A stretch of 64,000 nucleotides of DNA from NCBI GenBank assembly GCA_020248915.1, contig JADCGP010000015.1, positions 62,001-126,000 of the forward strand, in the 5' to 3' direction. Positions 55,652 through 63,495 of the stretch are shown here, one piece after another. The notes beneath the pieces were generated by a model, which did not search any database, was not told where the DNA came from, and saw only the letters and a program-made list of their open reading frames with translations. A program made the position numbers and the translations under genes. Each line of letters begins with the position of its first letter. Within the stretch, counting starts at the first letter, position 1. The stretch comes from Rubrivivax sp. Its GTDB lineage: Bacteria; Pseudomonadota; Gammaproteobacteria; Burkholderiales; Burkholderiaceae_C.

Positions 55652-56392
55652 ATGGCCGCGCCCTGGCTCGTCGTCGCGATCGGCAACGCCAGCCGCGGCG
55701 ACGACGCGCTCGGCCCGGCGCTGGCCGCGCGGCTGGCGGAGACGGCTGCGGCGGCCGCGGTCCACGAGGACCGGGAGGACCAGGAGGTCCACAGGGCCCA
55801 CGCGACGGCCCGCGCGGACGATGCACACGGCGCCGACGACGCCGGCGGCGCGCTCGTCGAGATCGTGGAGCGCTACCAGCTCCAGCTGGAGGACCTGCTG
55901 CTGCTGCAGGGCCGCCGCGGCGTGCTGTTCGTGGACGCCGCGCGCACGCCCGCCGAGCCGACGTGCCGGCCTCTGGCGCCCGCAGCGGGCGCCACGGCCT
56001 TCACCCACGCGCTGGCGCCGGCCGTGCTGCTCGGCCTGTACCGGCGCGTGCTCGGCGCCGACCCGCCGCCGTCGTGGCTGCTGCCGCTGCCGGGTCGGCA
56101 GTGGGAACTGGGCGCGCCGCTGTCCGACCTCGGGCGGCGCAGCCTCGACGCCGGCTGGACCGCCGCGCGGGCCTGGATCGGGCAGCGCACGACCTGCGTG
56201 GAAGAATCCGCGCGACCGCCATGCTCGACCGCGCCGCCATCGCCCTGCTGCGCCCGGCCCTCGACCGGGCGGCCGGCGGGCTCGTGCGCTGGGGCATCGG
56301 CGCCGATGCGGTCACGCTCGCGGGCTTCGCCATCGGGCTCGGCGGCGCGCTCGCCATCGCGCTCGGCGCTCCGCTGGCGGGCCTCGCGCTGA
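55652..56392 (+). CDS. hoxW: Hydrogenase maturation endopeptidase HoxW, with unusual insert
   Basis: The N-terminus WLVVAIGNASRGDDALGPALAARL is the maturation-protease signature, and FVDAARTPAEP plus THALAPAVLLGLYRRVLG supply the Asp and His expected to bind nickel. It removes the HoxH C-terminal peptide. Between these lies an unusual polar insert (HEDREDQEVHRAHATARADDAHGADD). The frame continues 171 bases into the CDP-alcohol transferase gene, ending at 56392 with an Arg/Ser/Pro-rich tail that has no family counterpart. Either the tail is real or the original stop was lost; the catalytic part ends near GWTAARAWIG. GTG 55640 is an alternative start. Confidence 0.8.
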   Translation: MAAPWLVVAIGNASRGDDALGPALAARLAETAAAAAVHEDREDQEVHRAHATARADDAHGADDAGGALVEIVERYQLQLEDLLLLQGRRGVLFVDAARTPAEPTCRPLAPAAGATAFTHALAPAVLLGLYRRVLGADPPPSWLLPLPGRQWELGAPLSDLGRRSLDAGWTAARAWIGQRTTCVEESARPPCSTAPPSPCCARPSTGRPAGSCAGASAPMRSRSRASPSGSAARSPSRSALRWRASR

Positions 56393-56829
56393 TCCTGCTG
56401 TCGCGGCTGGCCGACGGGCTGGACGGCGCGGTGGCGCGGCGCACGCGGCCCACCGACCGCGGCGCCTTCCTCGACATCGCGCTGGACTTCGTGTTCTACG
56501 CCAGCATCCCGCTGGCTTTCGCCGTCGCCGACCCCGCGGCCAACGCGCTGGCTGCGGCGGTGCTGCTGGCGGCCTTCGTCGGCACCGGCTCGAGCTTCCT
56601 CGCCTTCGCGGTGCTGGCCGAGCGGCGCGGGCTGAAGAGCGAGGCCTACCCGAAGAAGGGCATCTACTACCTCGGCGGCCTCACCGAGGCCACCGAGACG
56701 CTGATCTGCTTTGCCGCGATGTGCCTGTGGCCCGGCGCCTTCGCGCTGCTGGCCTATGGCTTTGCCGCGCTGTGCGGCGTCACGCTGGCCACGCGCATCG
56801 CGGCCGGCTGGCGCGCGTTCCCGGTGTAA
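56221..56829 (+). CDS. CDP-alcohol phosphatidyltransferase family protein
   Basis: The 202-residue membrane protein has the CDP-alcohol transferase signature DGAVARRTRPTDRGAFLDIALD (D-G-x2-A-R-x7-G-x3-D-x3-D) and about six membrane helices. It joins a phosphatidyl group from CDP-diacylglycerol to an alcohol; the acceptor cannot be read from the sequence. Its ATG is inside the 3' part of hoxW in another frame. It is followed by a TVP38-fusion protein. Confidence 0.9.
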   Translation: MLDRAAIALLRPALDRAAGGLVRWGIGADAVTLAGFAIGLGGALAIALGAPLAGLALILLSRLADGLDGAVARRTRPTDRGAFLDIALDFVFYASIPLAFAVADPAANALAAAVLLAAFVGTGSSFLAFAVLAERRGLKSEAYPKKGIYYLGGLTEATETLICFAAMCLWPGAFALLAYGFAALCGVTLATRIAAGWRAFPV

Positions 56830-56897
56830 CGTCGGGACGCCCGCGGCGAGCTGGGCCTGCCCCGATCCATGGTACGAACCCCCGCGCCGAGGCGCGC

Positions 56898-59060
56898 ATG
56901 AACCCGCGCAAGATCGCCCTGCTGCTCTTGGTGGCCGCCGCCGTGGCGGCCTTCTTCGCCCTCGACCTCGGGCGCTTCTTCAGCCTGGCCTACGTCAAGG
57001 GCGCCCAGGCGCACTTCGCGGCGCTGTACGCCGAGCGGCCGGCGCTGGTGCTCGGGGCGTACGCGCTCGCCTACGTGGCAGTGTTCGCGCTGGCGCTGCC
57101 GGTGGGCGCGGTCATGACGCTGATAGGGGGCGCCCTCTTCGGCTGGGTGGTGGGCACCGTCGTCGTGTCCTTCGCCTCGTCGATCGGCGCGCTGCTGGCC
57201 TTCCTCGCCGCGCGCTTCCTGCTGGCCGACGGGGTGCGGGCGCGCTTCGGCCCCCGGCTTGCCGAGGTCGACAAGGGCATCGCCAGGGACGGGGCCTTCT
57301 ACCTGTTCACGCTGCGCCTGATCCCGGCCATCCCGCCCGCCGCCATCAACTTGCTGTTCGGGCTGACCCGCATGCGGCCGTGGACCTTCTACTGGGTCAG
57401 CCAGCTCGGCATGCTGGCCGCCACGGTGGTGTACGTGAACGCGGGCACGCAGCTCGCGCGCATCGACTCGCTGGCGGGCATCCTGAGCCCGGCGCTGGTG
57501 GGCAGCTTCGTGCTGCTGGGCGTGTTCCCGCTGGCGGCCAGGAAGGGGGTCGAGGCGATGAAGGCGCGCCGGGTCTACGCGCGCTGGGCGTCCCGCCGGC
57601 CGCGGCGCTTCGACCGCAACCTGGTCGTCATCGGCGCCGGTGCGGCCGGGCTCGTCGCGAGCTACATCGCCGCGGCGGTGAAGGCGCGGGTGACGCTGGT
57701 GGAGGGCCACCGGATGGGCGGCGACTGCCTGAACTACGGCTGCGTGCCGAGCAAGGCGCTGATCCGGACCGCGACCCTGGCGCGCCAGATGCGGCACGCT
57801 GCCGACTACGGGCTGCGGCCGGCCGAGCCGGCACTGGACTTCGCCGAGGTGATGGAGCGCGTGGCGCGCGTCTTGCGCGACATCGAGCCCCACGACTCGG
57901 TCGAGCGCTACACCGGCCTGGGCGTGGACGTGCAGCTTGGCCGCGCGACCATCGTCGACCCCTGGCACGTGCAGATCGCGCGCGACGACGGCACGACCCA
58001 GCGGCTCAGCACGCGCGCCATCGTCGTCGCCACCGGGGCGCGGCCCTTCGTGCCGCCGCTGCCGGGCATTGAAGACGTGGGCGTGCTCACGAGCGACACG
58101 CTGTGGCATATGCGCGCGCTGCCGCAGCGTCTGCTGGTGCTGGGCGGCGGCCCGATCGGCTGCGAGCTGGCGCAGGCCTTCGCGCGGCTGGGCTCGCAGG
58201 TGACGCAGGTGGAGAGGCTGCCGCGGCTGATGGCGCGCGAGGACGAGGACGTGTCGGCCTTCGTGCAGCGTGCGCTGGAGGCCGACGGCGTGCGCGTGCT
58301 GACCGGGCACGAGGCGTTGCGCTGCGGCGTGGAGCCGGCGGCCGGCGGCGGGACCCGGTTCCTCGTCGCCGCCCAGGGCGGGGACGAGCGGCGGATCGAG
58401 TTCGACGCCCTGCTGTGTGCCGTGGGCCGCGTCGCGCGGCTGGAGGGCTTCGGCCTGGAGGAGCTGGGCATCCCCACCGGCCGCACGATCGCCACCGACG
58501 AGTACCTGCAGACGATCTACCCCAACATCCTCGCCTGCGGCGACGTGGCCGGGCCGTTCCAGTTCACGCACACGGCCTCGCACCAGGCCTGGTACGCGGC
58601 GGTCAACGGCCTGTTCGGACCGTTCAAGCGCTTCAAGGCCGACTACCGGGTGATCCCCTGGTGCACCTTCGTCGACCCCGAGGTGGCGCGCGTCGGGCTC
58701 AACGAGCAGGAGGCGCGCGAGCAGGGCGTCGCCTTCGAGGTCACGCGCTACGGCATCGACGACCTGGACCGCGCCATCGTCGACGGCGCCGCGCAGGGCT
58801 GGGTGAAGGTGCTCACCGCGCCGGGCAAGGACCGCATCCTCGGCGTGACGATCGTCGGCGCGCACGCCGGCGAGCTGATCGCCGAGTTCGTGCTGGCAAT
58901 GAAGCACGGCCTCGGGCTGAACCGCATCCTCGGCACCATCCACGTCTACCCGACGCTCGCCGAGGCCAACAAGTACGCCGCCGGCCAGTGGCGGCGCGCC
59001 CACGCGCCGCAGGGGCTGTTGCGCTGGGTGGAGCGCTTCCATGCTTGGCGCCGGGGCTGA
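56898..59060 (+). CDS. TVP38/TMEM64 membrane domain fused to a pyridine-nucleotide disulfide oxidoreductase
   Basis: The 720-residue protein joins a TVP38/TMEM64 (DedA-like) membrane domain (about 1-230; LPVGAVMTLIGGALFGWVVGTVVVSFASSIGALLAFL, FTLRLIPAIPPAAINLLFGLTRM) to a MerA/Lpd-like flavoenzyme (about 240-710). The latter has the FAD motif VIGAGAAGLVASY, the redox disulfide GGDCLNYGCVPSKAL, the NAD motif LGGGPIGCELAQAFARLG and ACGDVAGPFQFTHTA. Near the C-terminus the usual HPT-x-x-E base motif reads YPTLAE, so the histidine is replaced by tyrosine. It may reduce a disulfide or other acceptor at the membrane; the substrate is unknown. The DUF3047 gene overlaps it by 20 bases. Confidence 0.9.
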   Translation: MNPRKIALLLLVAAAVAAFFALDLGRFFSLAYVKGAQAHFAALYAERPALVLGAYALAYVAVFALALPVGAVMTLIGGALFGWVVGTVVVSFASSIGALLAFLAARFLLADGVRARFGPRLAEVDKGIARDGAFYLFTLRLIPAIPPAAINLLFGLTRMRPWTFYWVSQLGMLAATVVYVNAGTQLARIDSLAGILSPALVGSFVLLGVFPLAARKGVEAMKARRVYARWASRRPRRFDRNLVVIGAGAAGLVASYIAAAVKARVTLVEGHRMGGDCLNYGCVPSKALIRTATLARQMRHAADYGLRPAEPALDFAEVMERVARVLRDIEPHDSVERYTGLGVDVQLGRATIVDPWHVQIARDDGTTQRLSTRAIVVATGARPFVPPLPGIEDVGVLTSDTLWHMRALPQRLLVLGGGPIGCELAQAFARLGSQVTQVERLPRLMAREDEDVSAFVQRALEADGVRVLTGHEALRCGVEPAAGGGTRFLVAAQGGDERRIEFDALLCAVGRVARLEGFGLEELGIPTGRTIATDEYLQTIYPNILACGDVAGPFQFTHTASHQAWYAAVNGLFGPFKRFKADYRVIPWCTFVDPEVARVGLNEQEAREQGVAFEVTRYGIDDLDRAIVDGAAQGWVKVLTAPGKDRILGVTIVGAHAGELIAEFVLAMKHGLGLNRILGTIHVYPTLAEANKYAAGQWRRAHAPQGLLRWVERFHAWRRG

Positions 59061-59844
59061 GGCCGTGCGGCGCGTCGCGGCGGCGCTGGCGGTCGTGGCT
59101 GCGTCGGCCACGCCGCCCGCAGCGGGGCAGCCTGCGCCCGTGCCGGTGCCGGTGCCGGCTCCGGTCGCGGACGGCGCGCTGCACCCGGCCTGGCGCGTGG
59201 CCGGGCTGCCGCAGCAGAAGCCGCCGCTCACGCAGTACGCGGCGGCAAAGGTCGATGGCGTGGAGGCCCTGCTGCTCGACGCCCGCGCCTCGTATGGCAA
59301 CCTCGTGCTCGACCTGTCCGGGCGTGCGCCGCCGCTGCGCATCGGCTGGCGCTGGCGGCTCGAGCAGGCCAACCCCGCGCTCGACCTGAGCCGCAAGGCC
59401 GGCGACGACAGCCCGGCCAAGGTCTGCCTCGCGTTCGACCTGCCGCTCGCGGCGGTGCCGATCGTCGAGCGGCAGCTGCTGCGGCTGGCCCGGGCGCGCA
59501 GCGGCGAGCCGCTGCCCTCGGCCACGCTGTGCTGGGTGTGGGGCCACGCCGAGCCCGTGGGCAGCGTGATCGACAACCCCTTCTCGCGCCGCGTGCGCTT
59601 CGTCGTGCTGCGTGGCCGTGGCGACGCCACCGGGCGCTGGTACGACGAGCTGCGCGACGTGGCAGCCGACTTCCGGCGCGCTTTCGGCGACGAGTGGACC
59701 GACCCGGCGCGGCTGCCGCCGCTGTCGGCGCTGATCGTCGGCGCCGACGCCGACAATACCGGCGCGTCCAGCCGTGCGCTGCTGGCCGGACCCTACCTCG
59801 AGCCCCGCGCCTTGACCGCCGCCCCACCGGCCCCGCCCCGTTGA
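59041..59844 (+). CDS. DUF3047 exported protein
   Basis: The 267-residue protein has a signal-peptide-like start ([20 protein letters not shown]), a proline/valine linker (PVPVPVPAPVA) and a DUF3047 domain (about 60-250: LRIGWRWRLEQANPALDLSRKAGDDSPAKVCLAFD ... LCWVWGHAEPVGSVIDNPFSRRVRFVVLRG). Its function is unknown. The ATG at 59041 has GGAG eight bases upstream and overlaps the previous gene by 20 bases; GTG 59065 is an alternative. Its stop overlaps the next gene (TTGA). Confidence 0.85.
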   Translation: MLGAGAEAVRRVAAALAVVAASATPPAAGQPAPVPVPVPAPVADGALHPAWRVAGLPQQKPPLTQYAAAKVDGVEALLLDARASYGNLVLDLSGRAPPLRIGWRWRLEQANPALDLSRKAGDDSPAKVCLAFDLPLAAVPIVERQLLRLARARSGEPLPSATLCWVWGHAEPVGSVIDNPFSRRVRFVVLRGRGDATGRWYDELRDVAADFRRAFGDEWTDPARLPPLSALIVGADADNTGASSRALLAGPYLEPRALTAAPPAPPR

Positions 59845-60992
59845 AGCGCATCCTCCTGCTCGGCGGCGGCCACGCCCACGTCCACGTGCTGAAGGAGCTG
59901 GCACGGCAGCCCATTGCCGGCGCCGAGGTGCTGCTGGTCGCGCCGTTCGAGCGCGCGATCTACTCCGGCATGGTGCCCGGCATCGTGGCCGGCCACTACC
60001 GCGCCGCCCAGGCCGCGATCCCGCTGGCCCCGCTGGCCGCCGCGGCCGGCGTGCTGCTGGTGGAGGGCCGGGCGGTGGCGCTCGACCCGGCGCGCCGCGT
60101 CGTGCACCTGGCCGACGGGCGCGTCGCCGAGTACGAGCTGCTGTCGCTCGACGTCGGCGCCACGCAGGCGCGCGAGGCGATCCCCGGCGCGCGCGAGCAC
60201 GGGTTGTTCGTGCGCCCGATCGAGCACTTCGTGCGGCTGCTCGACGGCCTGGTCGGCCTGGCCCGGCAGCGCGTGCTCGACGTCGTGGTGGTGGGTGCGG
60301 GCGCCGCCGGCGTGGAACTCTCGCTGGCGCTCGCGCACCGGCTGGCCGGGACCGATGGGGAGCGCGCCCGTGTCGCGCTCGTCACCGGCGGGCCGCGGCC
60401 GCTGGCGGGCTATCCGCCGCGGGCCGTGGAGCACGCAGAGCGCGCGCTGGCACGCTCGCGCATCACGGTGTTCCGCGAGCCCTGCGCGCGCATCGACGCC
60501 GGCAGCGTGCTGCTCGCCTCGGGCGCCGGGCTGGCCTGCGATGCCCCGGTGATCGCCACTGGTGTCGACCCGCACCCGTGGCTGGCGGCCAGCGGACTGG
60601 CCGTCGACGCGCGCGGCTTCGTCGCCACCGGACCGACACTGCAGAGCCGCTCCCACCCCGCGGTCTTCGCGGCAGGCGACTGCGCGAGCCGCGACGACGT
60701 GGCCCATCCGCGCAGCGGCGTGTACGCGGTGCGGGCCGGGCCCCCGCTGGCCCGCAACCTGAGGCTCGCTGCGGGCGGCGGCACGCTGCTGCCCTACCAG
60801 CCTCGGCGCCGCACGCTCAACCTCGTGTCGTGCGGCGGCCGCCGCGCGATCCTCGCGTGGGGCCCGCTGGTGGCCGAGGGCCGCTGGGCCTGGTGGTGGA
60901 AGGACCGGATCGACCGCGGCTTCATTGCGCAGTACACCCTGCCGGCCGGCATGCCCGGCGGCCAGCCGGCCGCGGCCGAGGCCCGCAGATGA
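59841..60992 (+). CDS. FAD-dependent pyridine-nucleotide oxidoreductase (NDH-2/SelD-N-like)
   Basis: The 383-residue flavoprotein starts at a TTG that overlaps the DUF3047 stop (TTGA). It has two dinucleotide motifs (ILLLGGGHAHVHVLKEL and DVVVVGAGAAGVELSLAL) and the FAD-closing VFAAGDCASRDDVAHPRSGVYAVRAGPPLARNLRLA, but no redox-active cysteine pair. The pattern resembles type II NADH dehydrogenases and the flavoprotein domain fused to SelD in some bacteria. With the upstream disulfide reductase it may form a membrane redox unit. Its ATG-side neighbour is the broken hydrolase gene, whose start overlaps its stop. Confidence 0.85.
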   Translation: MKRILLLGGGHAHVHVLKELARQPIAGAEVLLVAPFERAIYSGMVPGIVAGHYRAAQAAIPLAPLAAAAGVLLVEGRAVALDPARRVVHLADGRVAEYELLSLDVGATQAREAIPGAREHGLFVRPIEHFVRLLDGLVGLARQRVLDVVVVGAGAAGVELSLALAHRLAGTDGERARVALVTGGPRPLAGYPPRAVEHAERALARSRITVFREPCARIDAGSVLLASGAGLACDAPVIATGVDPHPWLAASGLAVDARGFVATGPTLQSRSHPAVFAAGDCASRDDVAHPRSGVYAVRAGPPLARNLRLAAGGGTLLPYQPRRRTLNLVSCGGRRAILAWGPLVAEGRWAWWWKDRIDRGFIAQYTLPAGMPGGQPAAAEARR

Positions 60993-62150
60993 CCGATGCG
61001 TCCTCCCCGGACGTGCTGGCCCGCGCCGCCGACCCGGCGTGCTGGTCGTGCATGCGCACGGCGGGCCGGTGCTCGGTCCGCCGCAGGCCTCGCGCGCCGA
61101 CGAGGACGCGCGGAGCTGGGCCGTCACGGTGCAACTCGGCCACGCGTGGGCCGGCTCGGTGCTTCGCCAGGGCGGCTTCGCCGTCGCGACCGCCGCCGAG
61201 GACACCGAGCGCATGCGGCGGATCTTCGTGCAGCACGTGGCCAGCCGCGGCGCACGCTGCTGCACGGGCAGATCTGGGGCGCGATGGTGGCGGCGCGTGC
61301 CGGCGCGATGTACCCGAAGAGCTGGGAAGGCATCCCGCCGACGAGCGTCGTCGCCGGCCCGGCCGCCTACGACTCCCAGCTCGACCTGCGTGCCATCTAC
61401 CAGCTGCTGTGCGGCAACCACCCGCGGCCCGACGAGCCGGCGCATCCGCTGGCCATCGGGCTGCCCGCCGGCAGCGGCCTGACCGGCGCCGAGCTCGCGG
61501 CGCGGGCCGACGCCTGCCTCGGACTGCGCCTGCCCGCCGCACAGCGCACGCCCGCAGCGCAAGGTCCGCACCACATCCTCTCGGTGCTGAAGAGCCACGG
61601 GAACTCGATCGCGGGCCACCTGGACTGGGGCACGTTCACGCTGCGCGACGTGGTGCAGAAGGCCGGCGGCCCGCCGTTCGGCAACCCGCGCGTGCGCTAC
61701 GCGGGCTCGGACGACGACGCCGGGCTCAATGCCGGGATCGACGCGGCCGGCCTGCGCTTCGCGCCCGACCCCGCGGCCGAGCGCCGCTTCGTCGCCGACG
61801 TCGACCGCGGCGGCCGCTTCGCGGTGCCGGTGCCGACGACGCATGGCACCGCCGACTCCATCGTCTTCATCGAGGGGCACGACACGCTGCGCCGGCGGAT
61901 GGAGACGGCGGGCCATGGCGCGCGCCTGGTGCAGACCTTCGTCGATTCGGGCGAGCACGGCTACCTGGGCGACGCGATCTACCCGCCGCTGTTCGAGGCG
62001 CTGCTGGCGTTGGTGGAGCGCGGCACGAAGCCGACACCCGCTGGCATTGCCGAGCGCTGCCGCTCGCTGCGCGCGGCAGCGCCGGCCGAGTGCCGCTTCG
62101 TGGTGGACCATGCGGCCAGGCCGTTGGCGTCGCGGGTGGCGCCGCGGTGA
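60989..62150 (+). pseudogene. Broken alpha/beta hydrolase gene with nucleophile replaced
   Basis: An ATG at 60989 overlaps the previous TGA, but the protein is readable only by changing frames. Frame changes are seen between about 60990 and 61035 (to LVVHAHGGPVLG ... GFAVATAAEDTERMRRIFVQHVASRG) and near 61250 (to RRTLLHGQIWGAMVAARAGAMYPKSWEGI), after which the frame is open to 62150. The nucleophile elbow G-x-S-x-G of alpha/beta hydrolases reads GQIWG, with Ile in place of Ser. Downstream parts (CGNHPRPDEPAHPLAIGLPAG, LDWGTFTLRDVVQKAGG, FVDSGEHGYLGDAIYP) match the family. The gene is not functional. Confidence 0.8.
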
Positions 62151-62169
62151 TGCCGCGGTGATGCCGCGG
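62141..62169. repeat. Short 11-bp tandem repeat at the 3' end of the hydrolase pseudogene
   Basis: GCCGCGGTGAT occurs twice in a row, followed by a partial copy GCCGCGGGG. It lies at the stop of the pseudogene, between it and the convergent tolA end, and probably arose by slippage. Confidence 0.7.
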
Positions 62170-62198
62170 GGCCGTGCGGTCGGCGCGCACGCGTCGCG

Positions 62199-63032
62199 CT
62201 ATTCCTTCGGCCGGAAGGCGACGATGAGCGTCGACGGCACGCGGCCGTCGGTGTCGCGCGGCAAGGTGCCGACGCGGTCGATCGCGCGCAGCACCGCCTC
62301 GTCCCAGGGCGGATGCCCGCTGCTGCGCAGCAGCCGCCTAGCGATAATCGTGCCGCTGGCCGCCGCGCGCACCTCGACCTCGGCGGCCGGGTTGCCGGGG
62401 ACGTCGCCGCTGAAGACGGTCTGGCTGCGGATCAGGTCGGCCAGGCGCGCCACGTAGGCGGTCGAAGGCGGCGCGTCGATGGCGCTGCCCGCGGCGGAGG
62501 CGGCCACCTGCGGCGCGCCTGCCCCGGCGCCGGCCTGGGCCAGCATCCGGCGCAGCTGCTGCTGGCGCGCCTGCTCGCGCGCGGCCTCGGCCTCGCGCTG
62601 GCGTTCGCGCCGCTCGCGGCGTTCGCGCACAGCCTGTTCCCGCGCAGCCTGTTCGCGCGCAGCCCGCGCACGGTCGGCCTGCTCGCGTCGTGCCGCCGCG
62701 CGCTCCGCGGCTGCCTTCGCGGTGGTGATGTCCGGCTGCGGCGCCGGGGGTTCGGCTGCGGGCTCCTGCGCCGGTGCCGGGGCGGGCGGCTGGACAGGTG
62801 GCGCCATGGCCGCCGCCTCGGCGGCCGGCGCCGGTGCGGGCGCGGCGAGCTCGGGCAGGCTGGCCCACAACTCGGCCGTGACGACCTGCGGCGTGGTGGT
62901 GCGCCACTGGGTCGCCCAGGCCAGCGCCGCGATCAGCACCGCGTGGGTCGTCAGCGCGAGCAGCGCGCCCAGCGCGGTGCCGCCGGGCGGCCGCGGCAGC
63001 AGCGCGTCGTGGGGCAGGGCGCCAGTGGTCAT
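62199..63032 (-). CDS. tolA: Cell envelope integrity protein TolA
   Basis: The 277-residue protein has one N-terminal membrane helix (LGALLALTTHAVLIAALAWAT), a proline/alanine stretch, a long Ala/Arg/Glu/Gln-rich helix (about 95-170) and the C-terminal TolA domain, recognisable from AEVEVRAAASGTIIARRLLRSSGHPPWDEAVLRAIDRV and TDGRVPSTLIVAFRPKE. It spans the periplasm and links TolQ-TolR to Pal and the outer membrane. It starts 31 bases after tolR. tolB and pal do not follow: the next gene is a convergent pseudogene. Confidence 0.92.
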   Translation of the reverse strand: MTTGALPHDALLPRPPGGTALGALLALTTHAVLIAALAWATQWRTTTPQVVTAELWASLPELAAPAPAPAAEAAAMAPPVQPPAPAPAQEPAAEPPAPQPDITTAKAAAERAAARREQADRARAAREQAAREQAVRERRERRERQREAEAAREQARQQQLRRMLAQAGAGAGAPQVAASAAGSAIDAPPSTAYVARLADLIRSQTVFSGDVPGNPAAEVEVRAAASGTIIARRLLRSSGHPPWDEAVLRAIDRVGTLPRDTDGRVPSTLIVAFRPKE

Positions 63033-63063
63033 CGTCGGCAGGCTCGCAGCCGGCGTGGCCCGG

Positions 63064-63495
63064 TCAGCCGCCGTCCGGGGCCGCCTGCCGGACCGCCAGG
63101 CCGACGCGGCGCACGCCGGCACGCTGCAGCGTGTCCATCACGCGGACGACCGCCTCGTAGCGCACCGTGCGGTCGGCACTGATCACCACCGGCACGTCGT
63201 CGCCGCCGGCCTGGCGCCGGCGCACTTCCGACGCGAGCGCGGCCAACGCCACCGTCGACGGCTCCTGCGCGTCGGCGCGCACGCGCAGCCGCTCGTCGCT
63301 GCCGACGATGACCTCGACCACCCGCACCGGCCGCTGCTGCGACTGTGCCACCGAGGGCAGATCGACGACACCGGTGGTGATCAGCGGCGCGGTCACCATG
63401 AAGATGATCAGCAGCACCAGCATCACGTCGATGAACGGGACCATGTTGATCTCGCTGATCGACCGGCGCCGCGCGCCGCGCGAGGTGGCCGGCAT
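63064..63495 (-). CDS. tolR: TolR (ExbD-family) proton-channel accessory protein
   Basis: The 143-residue protein has a single N-terminal membrane helix with the conserved aspartate (INMVPFIDVMLVLLIIFMVTAPLIT) and a periplasmic ExbD domain (LAALASEVRRRQAGGDDVPVVISADRTVRYEAVVRVMDTLQRAGVRRVGLAV). With TolQ it converts the proton gradient into motion of TolA. Its ATG overlaps the tolQ stop by one base (TGATG). Confidence 0.95.
   Translation of the reverse strand: MPATSRGARRRSISEINMVPFIDVMLVLLIIFMVTAPLITTGVVDLPSVAQSQQRPVRVVEVIVGSDERLRVRADAQEPSTVALAALASEVRRRQAGGDDVPVVISADRTVRYEAVVRVMDTLQRAGVRRVGLAVRQAAPDGG

Noticed and set aside
60996-62150. 384-codon ORF taken as an intact gene
   Set aside because: Its first 85 codons are in the wrong frame relative to the conserved hydrolase sequence, which appears in another frame there; the locus is a pseudogene.
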